DNA from: Archangium sp.
Lineage (GTDB): Bacteria; Myxococcota; Myxococcia; Myxococcales; Myxococcaceae
Reading direction: 5' to 3'
Length of the DNA: 16,550 nucleotides
Assembly (NCBI GenBank): GCA_016793525.1
Contig: JAEUJT010000071.1
Location: forward strand, 1 to 16,550
This document shows, piece by piece, positions 7,109 through 14,176 of this stretch (position 1 is its first letter; each line of letters starts with the position of its first letter). Below the pieces are notes generated by a model. The model was not told the origin of the DNA. It was given only the letters and a program-made list of their open reading frames with translations, and made no database searches. A program made the translations under genes and the position numbers.

Positions 7109-7169
7109 AGCGTCGGGTGGGGTTCTCGTTTTTCACCTCCGCTCGCGCTTTTGGAGTACGTGCATCGCA

Positions 7170-7210
7170 GCGTTTTTCGGAAAACGCCGGGTTCTTTCGC
7201 CACGCGAAAG
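7170..7210 (+). repeat. Two adjacent perfect hairpins in the gltG-gltH gap
   Basis: Hairpin 1 pairs GCGTTTT (7170-7176) with AAAACGC (7181-7187) around a TCGG tetraloop. Hairpin 2 pairs CTTTCGC (7194-7200) with GCGAAAG (7204-7210) around CAC. They fill the centre of the only gap over 100 bp inside the operon and end just before the GGGGAGGAG ribosome site (7214-7222). Neither has a following U-tract, so they look more like mRNA processing or stability elements, or protein-binding sites, than terminators. Confidence 0.65.
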
Positions 7211-7226
7211 TGCGGGGAGGAGTGAC

Positions 7227-7853
7227 GTGCGCAGCCTCATTCTGATGGTGGCAGTGATGACGTCGGCGTCTGCGTTCGCGCAGGCCGACGAGCTCGAAAA
7301 CCCAGGCACCGTCTCGGCCGTGCAAGAGCGTGCGTACCGCATGCAGCACGAGCTGAACCTGTCGCTCGGGGTGCTCCCGCTCGACGCGTTCTACAAGGGC
7401 TACTACGCGCAGGTGGGCTACGTCTTTCACTTCACCGACACGTTCGCGTGGCAGGTAGGCCGAGGCGCCTACGCGTACGCCGCGCGCACGGGCCTGCGCG
7501 AGCAACTCGAGCGCGACTTCGGCGTGCTCCCCACCGCCTTCGACGAGGTGCAATTTTTCGTCGGCAGCGACCTGATGTGGAAGCCGCTCTACGGCAAGCT
7601 GTCGGTGATGAATCGGTGGGTGCTGCACGGCGAGATGTACCTCCTCGCCGGAGCCTCGGTGTTCCGCTTCACCAACGCGTTTCGCTTCGGCCCGAACCTC
7701 GGCGGCGGGGCGCGCGTGTTCATCAACAAGTACGCGAGCATCCGGTTCGACCTGACCGACAACATCGTGCTCCCCACCGGCGGCGCGACGAGCCTCATCA
7801 ACGTGATGACCATTACGTTGGGCTTGGGCATCAACTTCGGCGGCACTGAGTAA
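7227..7853 (+). CDS. gltH: GltH/CglE-like outer-membrane beta-barrel protein
   Basis: A 208-residue protein. The start is GTG 7227, with a strong GGGGAGGAG (7214-7222). The signal peptide ends AFA before Q19. The mature protein alternates short amphipathic strands typical of a small outer-membrane barrel (LNLSLGVLPL, YYAQVGYVFHF, MYLLAGASVFRF, ARVFINKYASIRFDLTDNIV). It ends with a hydrophobic strand, ITLGLGINFGG, suitable as the BAM signal. The segment LERDFGV after the third strand is a probable periplasmic turn or plug. It matches my recollection of the myxobacterial OMP family that includes the stimulatable gliding protein CglE (GltH). Position directly after gltG and before gltE supports this. 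Paralogous barrels are common in myxobacteria, so the exact orthologue is not proven. Confidence 0.72.
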   Translation: MRSLILMVAVMTSASAFAQADELENPGTVSAVQERAYRMQHELNLSLGVLPLDAFYKGYYAQVGYVFHFTDTFAWQVGRGAYAYAARTGLREQLERDFGVLPTAFDEVQFFVGSDLMWKPLYGKLSVMNRWVLHGEMYLLAGASVFRFTNAFRFGPNLGGGARVFINKYASIRFDLTDNIVLPTGGATSLINVMTITLGLGINFGGTE

Positions 7854-7866
7854 CGGAGCGCGACCC

Positions 7867-9486
7867 ATGCGATGGGCCTTCGTAGGTAGCCTGTGCGCCG
7901 CGCTCTGTGCGTTCGCGCAACCCAAGACCGACCCGGTGACGGGCGACGCGGTGAAAAAAGACGCGCCACCAGCCGCTGCGACTCCGACTGCGCCAACCGC
8001 TGCGGCGCCCGCGCCAGCGACCGATGGCGGCGCTGCCATCGCCGCGCCCACCGTGGCCACCGCGCCGATCAACGCGGCCGCCCCGGTGGCGGTTCCAGCC
8101 CCAGCGCCGCGCAAAATCGACCCGAAGCTGTTCGACGACGCGCTCAACGACTTCTTCGCCGGGCGCACCAAAGACTCGGCGGCCAAGCTGTTCGACTACA
8201 CGGAAAACGTGCCCTCCACCGACGAGAACTACGCCTGGGCACAATTTTTCCTCGCCAAATCGCTCATCGACTTGAAGCTGCGGCACGCGGCGGCGGTGTA
8301 CCTGGCCCGCATTGCGCGTGAGCGCACCAACCCGGCGGTGCTGCCCAAGGCGCTCGAGGCACTGCAGAAGTTGACCGACCTGCCCCACGACGAAGTGATG
8401 ATCGACGAGCAGGTCTTCGGCGCGCTCGATCTCGGCTTCCTCCCCGAGGAGGTCGCCGGCTACGCGCACTACCAGCAGGGCCTGGTCGACCTGCGGGTCG
8501 GCAACGAGCGCTGGGCCACCATGCACTTCGCCAAGCTCCCCGAGGGCGGCGTCGAGGCCTCGCGCGCGAAGTACGCGATGCTCGTCACCCGCCTCAAGCA
8601 GTCGAAGCGCGACGTGCCGAAAGACATGGTCGACCAGTTCTTCGAGCTGGCGAAAGACGAGAAGCTGACGCTCGAGGCGCGCAACGACGCGATGCTGGCG
8701 GTGGCGCGGCTCCGCTACGAGGTGCAAGACTTCAAGGGCGCGCTCGAGGCCTACGCGATGGTGAAGCTGCCGCCACTCGACCCGGGCCGCGCGTCGCTCT
8801 ACCTCGAAGAAGCGTGGACCCGGTACCAGCTCGGGCAGATCCACGCGGCGATGGGTATTCTCACCACCCTCGACGCGCCGTCGTTCCGCGAAGAGTTCCT
8901 CCCCGACAAGTACCTGCTCAAGGCGTTGGTGTACCGCGACCTGTGCCACTACCTGCCGGCGAAGCGTTCGGCGAAAGAGCTGACCCGCCGCTACGCGGAG
9001 TCGCTCGACGCGATTCGCGAGCGCGAAGATCTGACCAAAGACCCGCGCCTCCTCCGCGCCGCGGCTGCCCGGGGCTCGACCAAACGCGCGCGCCTGTTCC
9101 TCGAATCGCTCGAGCACGAAGGAGAGCGGCTCGGTCGCTTCGCCGGCACCTTCGGCGAGCGAATGTTCGGCTACATGACGCGGCTCTATGACCTGGCCCG
9201 CGCCGAAGGCGTGCGCGTGTACCAAGACCGGCTCCACGACGCGGTGCGGGTCGAGGCCGACAAGCTGCTCCGAGCGGCGGAGCAGGTGCGGGTGATGGAA
9301 TACGAAGTGGGTCTCAAGCTGTACGAGCGCATCAAGAAGGGCTCAAAGCTGGTGGCGCTCATCGAAGAGGAGCCGCTGCAGGCGTCGCAGGTGGCCTTCA
9401 AATTCACCGACGAATACTGGAATGACGAGCTGCGCTCGTACCGCTTCTCGCTCAAGTCCCGCTGCATCGAGGAGACGGCGCGATGA
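7867..9486 (+). CDS. gltE: GltE/AglT-like periplasmic TPR protein
   Basis: A 539-residue exported protein. ATG 7867 has GGAG (7855-7858) eight bases upstream and follows the barrel gene by 13 bp. The signal peptide ends near AFA|Q18. GltE of M. xanthus is described as a lipoprotein, but there is no acceptable lipobox here: the cysteines at 10 and 14 lack G/A/S at -1 in proper context. An Ala/Pro linker follows (33-82), then an all-helical TPR-type array (about 85-400; for example YAWAQFFLAKSLIDLKLRHAA). The C-terminal helical region has the pattern EYWNDELRSYR near its end, which fits my memory of the AglT/GltE tail. It pairs with the next gene through a 4-nt ATGA overlap, as expected for GltE-GltD partners in the periplasm. 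NfsE is the alternative paralogue. Confidence 0.72.
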   Translation: MRWAFVGSLCAALCAFAQPKTDPVTGDAVKKDAPPAAATPTAPTAAAPAPATDGGAAIAAPTVATAPINAAAPVAVPAPAPRKIDPKLFDDALNDFFAGRTKDSAAKLFDYTENVPSTDENYAWAQFFLAKSLIDLKLRHAAAVYLARIARERTNPAVLPKALEALQKLTDLPHDEVMIDEQVFGALDLGFLPEEVAGYAHYQQGLVDLRVGNERWATMHFAKLPEGGVEASRAKYAMLVTRLKQSKRDVPKDMVDQFFELAKDEKLTLEARNDAMLAVARLRYEVQDFKGALEAYAMVKLPPLDPGRASLYLEEAWTRYQLGQIHAAMGILTTLDAPSFREEFLPDKYLLKALVYRDLCHYLPAKRSAKELTRRYAESLDAIREREDLTKDPRLLRAAAARGSTKRARLFLESLEHEGERLGRFAGTFGERMFGYMTRLYDLARAEGVRVYQDRLHDAVRVEADKLLRAAEQVRVMEYEVGLKLYERIKKGSKLVALIEEEPLQASQVAFKFTDEYWNDELRSYRFSLKSRCIEETAR

Positions 9487-12400
9487 GTGCACTGCTCCCT
9501 GCCCTGCTGGTGACGTCGCTGCTGGGCCAGCTGCCCAATTCGTCGCTCGAGAACCCGCTCGAGACGCGCAAGCGCGAGAAGCAAGACCTGATCGACAAGC
9601 TTCGCCGCGACATCTTCAAGGTCGACCGCAGCCTGGGCGAGACAGAGAAGCTCATCGCCAAGAGCCGCAACGCGCCGTACCTGCCTGACCTGCAGTTCCG
9701 GCAGGCCGAGCTCTACGTCGAGAAGAGCCGCTACGTGTACTTTCTCCAGGCCGAGACGCGACCTGAGGGCCAAAAGGGCGCGCTCGTCTCTCCGGAGACC
9801 AAGCTGCTGAAGCAGAAGGCGGTGCAGATCTACAACCGCATTTTGCGCGAGTTCACCGACTTCAAAGACTCCGACAAGGTGACGTTCTACCTGGCCCACG
9901 AGCAGCGCGAATTGGGCGAGTTCGACAAGCCGGTCGAGGCGAACATGCTCAAGACGTTGGGCGACTTGGTGCGCAAGTACCCGAGCTCGCCGCTGCGCAT
10001 GGAGGCCGAGCAGATCCTCGGTGACTACTGGTTCGACAAGGCCGACCTCAAACAGTCTGAAGATCACTTCAAGGCGATTCTCGACGCGCCCGCTTCGGCC
10101 GTGCACGACCTGGCCCGCTACAAGATGGGGTGGATTCGCATCAACCAGCAGAACCACAACGACGCGGTGAACTACTTCGAGGCGGCGGCGGCCTCGGCTC
10201 CGGTGGCCGGCGTCGACGTCACCAAGGCGCTCAACGTGAAGCGCGAGGCGCTGCTCGACCTGGTCTACAGCTACACCGAGGCGCGGCCACCAAAGGGCGC
10301 GATTCAGTACTTCGAGAAGCTGTCTGACTCGCGGGCCACCTTTTCGTTGGCGCTCGACAAGCTCGGCAACCGCTACTTCATCAAGCAGCAGTTCGAGTTC
10401 GCGATTCCGGCGCTGCGAAAGCTGCTCGAGATTCAGCCCGACCCCGAGCTCGAGGTGGAGCGCGTCGAGAAGCTCTACGACTCGATCAAAGCCGCCAAGG
10501 GCAAGGTGCAGCCGAAGGCCGAAGACGTGGCGTACCTGGTGCGCGCGGCGGTCGACGTGAAGAAAGACCCGACCAAAGACGAGCCGAGCCGCAAGAAGGT
10601 GCTGATCGAGCTCGAAGAGATGGCGCGCGACCTGTCGACCACCATTCACGTGCAGGCGCAGAAGAAAGAAGACAAGGCGCTCTACGTCGAGGCGGCGGCC
10701 GCCTACGACCGGTACCTCAACCTCTTCCGCCCCAAGCAGTACGCCACCGCGATGATGCAGAACCGCGCCGACGCGCTGTTCGCCGCCAAGCGCTTCCCCG
10801 AGTCGGCGCGCCAGTTCGAGGAGCTCGCGCTGTACCTCGAGGCAGGCAAGCCGCCCCCGGCCGGCGCGGACAAGAAAGACGCGCCCACGACAGACGCGAA
10901 CAAGGTCGACGTGGCGAAGGAGAAGGACGCGAAGCCACCCGAGGCCGCCAAGCCGACCGAGAAGAAAGACCCGAAGGCACCGGCGCCAACGAAGCTGGCC
11001 TCGGTGGCGTCGGTATCCCCCGGGCTCGTGTCCGAGCGCACGCTGAGCGACACCAAGACGCACGACGAGGCGCTCTACGGGGCGCTCCTCTCGCACTACT
11101 CGTCGCTCAAGCCCGGCGAGGTCGAGAAGCTGAACGCCTTCGAGGTGGCCGACGCGCGGCAGGCGCTGAAGCTGCTCGGCGCGCAGTTCATCGCCCGTTA
11201 CCCGAAAAACGAGCACGTGCTCGAGGTGAAGTTCAACATCGCCCGCGCCTTCTATGAAGACGGCGACTACAAAAAATCGTCGGAGCTCTTCAGGGAGTTC
11301 GCGCTCGCGCACCCCGAGAACAAAGACGCCATCGTCGCGGGCAACCTCTCGCTCGACTCGCTGCGCCAGCTGAACGACTTCAAGGCCATCGAGGAATACG
11401 GCAAGGCGTACCTCGCCTCGAACCTCCCCGCGGGCTTCAAGGCCGACGTGCAGCGCATTCTCACCGCGTCGAAGACCGAGGCGCTGGGCGAGCTCGCGCT
11501 CAAGTCATCAGAAGAGACGGGCGACGTCGTCACCGGCTTGCTCAAGGTGGCCGACGAAAACAAGGGCCAGGAGATCGGCGAGAAGGCGCTGTACGGCGCG
11601 TTCTCCGCGGCGCGTGAGAAGCGAGAGCTGCGCAAGGAGCGCGAGATCGGCGAGCGCTTCATGAAGGAGTACGCCAAGTCGCAGTACGTCTCCGACGTCA
11701 TTCTCACGTTGGGCCGCCACGCCGCCGAGGCGGGCCGCTTCCAAGATGCGGCCGGGTACTACGAGCAGATGGGCAAGATGTTTGCGGGCGACGCCACCGG
11801 CCTCGACTCCCTCATGGCCTCCGCGCGGCTGCGCATGGCGATGGGCGACAACACCGGCGCGGTGAAGGTGCTCGAATCGATGGTCGACCAGGCGGGCGCT
11901 CGCAAGGCCGAGGTGCTGGTGCTGCTGGCCCAGACGGCGATGAAGATGAAGCAGACCGGCAAGGCGCGGGCGACGGCCGAGCAGGTGCTGAAGATCGACA
12001 AGGTGAACGCGGCGGCGGCGGCGATCATCGCCGAGGTGGCGTCGAACACGCCGGGCGAGAAGACCGAGCCGCTCATCGCGATGATGACGCCGGTGGCCAA
12101 CGCGCAGAACGCCGGCGGCGACGATGTGTCGAAGGGCCTCTGGTACATCGCCGAGATGCTGTACCGGCAGTTCAAGGCGATTCCGAACGACAAGGTCGAA
12201 GACAAGATCGCCGCGCTGCAGCAGCTCCAGGGCATCTACCAGCAGGCGGCGAGCATGGGCTCGGCCGAGTGGGCGGTCGCCTCGCTCTGGCGCATCGGCA
12301 ACAGCCTGGCGCACATCGCCGACGTGGTCGACGCGACCGCGGCTCCGGCGGGCCTCAAGCCAGCCGAGCTCGAGCAGTTCCGCGCGGCAGTGAAGCAGCA

Positions 12401-12947
12401 GGTCGACCCGCTCAAGCAGCAGGCCGACACCACCTTCGAGACGTGCCTCTCCCGCGCCGACAGCCTCGAGGTGTTCACCGCGGCGGTCATCGGGTGCCGC
12501 AAGAAGACAGAAGAGGCCTCGTCGCCGCTCCGCGGGCCGCCAGCCGAGCGCCCAGTGGCGAACGCCGAGGAGCTGCACAAGAAGGCCGAGACCAACCAGG
12601 CCGCGGGCGACTTCGAGACGTTGGGCGTGGCGTACCTGGGTGGCTTCCAGGTGAACAACGCGATTCTCAACCTCAACCGAGCGCTCGAGCTCGAAGACAA
12701 CCGCGCCTCGACGCACTCCGCGCTGGGCTACGCCTTTTTGCTCAACGGCGACGCCAACGCCGCACGCGCCGAATACGGCCGCGCGCTCGAGGCCGACCCG
12801 ACCTACGACAAGGCCCGCGCCAACCTGGCCGCGCTGCGCTGCCGCTTCCTCGACGTCGAGGGCGCGAAGCGCGAGGTGGCGGTGCTGAAAGACCTGGGGT
12901 TGCTGACGGGCCCTGACGTCGACCCCGAGTGGAAGAGCTGCAAATGA
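9483..12947 (+). CDS. gltD: GltD/AgmU-like large periplasmic TPR protein
   Basis: A 1154-residue protein, close to the roughly 1200 residues of AgmU/GltD. Its ATG overlaps the stop of the preceding gene (ATGA), with GAGGAG (9469-9474) eight bases upstream. A short signal peptide spans residues 1-16 (SALLPALLVTSLLGQ). Degenerate TPR helices run through most of the protein. A Lys/Ala/Pro/Asp-rich flexible linker at about 463-503 divides it in two halves. Near the C-terminus (about 1040-1140) are canonical TPR units (ILNLNRALELED, SALGYAFLLNGDANAARAEY, LEADPTYDKARANLAAL). AgmU is a periplasmic/envelope scaffold of the gliding machinery, and NfsD is its sporulation paralogue. Size, order and the overlap with the GltE-like gene support the call; sequence-level orthology could not be tested. 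Confidence 0.75.
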   Translation: MSALLPALLVTSLLGQLPNSSLENPLETRKREKQDLIDKLRRDIFKVDRSLGETEKLIAKSRNAPYLPDLQFRQAELYVEKSRYVYFLQAETRPEGQKGALVSPETKLLKQKAVQIYNRILREFTDFKDSDKVTFYLAHEQRELGEFDKPVEANMLKTLGDLVRKYPSSPLRMEAEQILGDYWFDKADLKQSEDHFKAILDAPASAVHDLARYKMGWIRINQQNHNDAVNYFEAAAASAPVAGVDVTKALNVKREALLDLVYSYTEARPPKGAIQYFEKLSDSRATFSLALDKLGNRYFIKQQFEFAIPALRKLLEIQPDPELEVERVEKLYDSIKAAKGKVQPKAEDVAYLVRAAVDVKKDPTKDEPSRKKVLIELEEMARDLSTTIHVQAQKKEDKALYVEAAAAYDRYLNLFRPKQYATAMMQNRADALFAAKRFPESARQFEELALYLEAGKPPPAGADKKDAPTTDANKVDVAKEKDAKPPEAAKPTEKKDPKAPAPTKLASVASVSPGLVSERTLSDTKTHDEALYGALLSHYSSLKPGEVEKLNAFEVADARQALKLLGAQFIARYPKNEHVLEVKFNIARAFYEDGDYKKSSELFREFALAHPENKDAIVAGNLSLDSLRQLNDFKAIEEYGKAYLASNLPAGFKADVQRILTASKTEALGELALKSSEETGDVVTGLLKVADENKGQEIGEKALYGAFSAAREKRELRKEREIGERFMKEYAKSQYVSDVILTLGRHAAEAGRFQDAAGYYEQMGKMFAGDATGLDSLMASARLRMAMGDNTGAVKVLESMVDQAGARKAEVLVLLAQTAMKMKQTGKARATAEQVLKIDKVNAAAAAIIAEVASNTPGEKTEPLIAMMTPVANAQNAGGDDVSKGLWYIAEMLYRQFKAIPNDKVEDKIAALQQLQGIYQQAASMGSAEWAVASLWRIGNSLAHIADVVDATAAPAGLKPAELEQFRAAVKQQVDPLKQQADTTFETCLSRADSLEVFTAAVIGCRKKTEEASSPLRGPPAERPVANAEELHKKAETNQAAGDFETLGVAYLGGFQVNNAILNLNRALELEDNRASTHSALGYAFLLNGDANAARAEYGRALEADPTYDKARANLAALRCRFLDVEGAKREVAVLKDLGLLTGPDVDPEWKSCK

Positions 12948-13528
12948 GCCGCTGGGCCCTCTACGCCGCGCTCAAGGGAGCGGCCATGTTGGGTGGAACG
13001 GCCGTGCTGGGCGGTATGTCTGGGTGCGCGCCGAACGATCCCAACAAGGCGCCTCCGGCCAAGGCGAGGCTCGAGGGCAGCGCGACGCAGCTGTTCGACC
13101 TCGGCTACGACCAGGTGCGCGTCACCGTGTCGGTCGACGATGTGGCCTTGCTCTTCGTGCGGCGGCGCCCGCTGAACGCCACGCTCCCCGACGGCGGCAC
13201 GCCCGACGAAGAGAACATGGGCACGAGCGAAGACTACCCGCTCAAGGTGGCGTACCAGCTGTGGGGCGACGAGGCGCCAGTGGCGCGGCGGGTCGACCTG
13301 GCCGAGCGAGACATGAACATGGCCGCGCGGGCGGTCGTCTCGCGCGACGTGCTCAACGACCCGCGCAAGACGTACCCAGGCGTGCAGCGAGGCACGCTGT
13401 ACCTCACGGGCGCGCTCGAGCCTGGTGCGAAGCTCCGCGGCGACATCAACATCACATTCGAGAATGGCATCGAGACCGCCTCGGGCCGAACGGTGTTCGG
13501 CTCCTTCGACGCACAGGTGACGGAATGA
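12944..13528 (+). CDS. Unrecognised lipoprotein, beta-rich
   Basis: A 194-residue protein. The ATG at 12944 overlaps the GltD-like stop (ATGA), with GGAAGAG (12931-12937) six bases upstream. An in-frame GTG at 12929 is a less likely start. Residues 1-27 are a long signal peptide ending MSGC, giving a lipidated Cys28; Ala at +2 favours outer-membrane sorting by the general rule. The mature part looks like a beta-sandwich: QVRVTVSVDDVALLFV (about 52-67), an acidic loop (TPDEENMGTSEDY), GTLYLTGALEP and DINITFENG. I recognise no family. Being translationally coupled inside a Glt-like operon, it is likely an outer-membrane subunit or assembly factor of the same complex; this is inference. Confidence 0.75.
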   Translation: MSRWALYAALKGAAMLGGTAVLGGMSGCAPNDPNKAPPAKARLEGSATQLFDLGYDQVRVTVSVDDVALLFVRRRPLNATLPDGGTPDEENMGTSEDYPLKVAYQLWGDEAPVARRVDLAERDMNMAARAVVSRDVLNDPRKTYPGVQRGTLYLTGALEPGAKLRGDINITFENGIETASGRTVFGSFDAQVTE

Positions 13529-14166
13529 CGATTCGAACCATGTGGGTGTACCGCGGTGTCGTGGCCCTCGCGCTGCTGACGTCAGGCTGCGGTCTGAAGC
13601 GCGTTCCCGGCCAAGTGCTCGAGCTGCTGCCCTACGAGGCGAAGATCGAGCTGCTCGAGTCTGAAAACGACCTGGCGCTGGCGGTCGACCGCCTCGACGA
13701 GGCGCAGGCCGAGGTGGCGCGCACGCGAGATCAGATCCGCCGCTCGCGGGAGCGACTCCGCGCCGCCAACGCCGAGGTGAGCAACGCGGCCGACCAGTCG
13801 TCGCGCGAGGTGGCCGAGCTTGCGGTCGAAGAGGCGAACGCCCGCGTCGAGTGGCTCCGCGCCAAGCAGCGCAGCAACGTGCGCGAAGAAGACCTGTCGG
13901 ACCAGAACCTCACCTGCGCCCTCGCCCGGTATGAGCAGATCAAGCTCACCTCGGCGCGCAAGGCGAAGCTCGAGGGCAGCGAGAAGCTCGAGCCCGCCGA
14001 CTTCGAAGAGCAGGTGAAGCGCTGCGACGCCGACTACGCGGCGCTGAAAGAGAAGCTGAAAGAGACGAACACCGAGGCCAACGACGTGCGCAGCGCGTGG
14101 GAGAAGACGCGCGCGGCCTTGGCCAAGAAGACGTTCGACGCGCGGGCCAGCCCGTACGTGGAGTGA
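13525..14166 (+). CDS. Unrecognised coiled-coil lipoprotein
   Basis: A 213-residue protein. Its ATG overlaps the previous stop (ATGA). The signal peptide has the core VVALALL and lipobox LTSGC (Cys22). After VPGQVLELLPYEAKIELL, the rest is almost wholly charged helix with heptad-like spacing (about 40-205), rich in Glu, Arg, Lys and Ala. Two cysteines (in LTCALARY and VKRCDADY) could cross-link a hairpin or dimer. It has the look of an outer-membrane-anchored periplasmic rod or spacer, similar in style to Lpp-, SlyB- or efflux-hairpin-type coiled coils, though I see no homology to those. The role is inferred from the operon: a structural element linking outer membrane to periplasmic TPR scaffold. 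Confidence 0.75.
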   Translation: MTIRTMWVYRGVVALALLTSGCGLKRVPGQVLELLPYEAKIELLESENDLALAVDRLDEAQAEVARTRDQIRRSRERLRAANAEVSNAADQSSREVAELAVEEANARVEWLRAKQRSNVREEDLSDQNLTCALARYEQIKLTSARKAKLEGSEKLEPADFEEQVKRCDADYAALKEKLKETNTEANDVRSAWEKTRAALAKKTFDARASPYVE

Positions 14167-14176
14167 GGGGTTGCCA

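Noticed and set aside
7118..7123. TGGGGT half-site in the gltG-gltH gap
   Set aside because: It is a single half-site without an inverted partner or the longer shared words, likely chance in GC-rich DNA.
7089..9237. Minus-strand open frames opposite the barrel and GltE-like genes
   Set aside because: They have shadow composition and no start signals; the plus-strand genes account for the region.
12929..12943. GTG start for the first unknown lipoprotein
   Set aside because: It would put acidic residues before the signal peptide; ATG 12944 has a good ribosome site and the ATGA overlap used by its neighbours.
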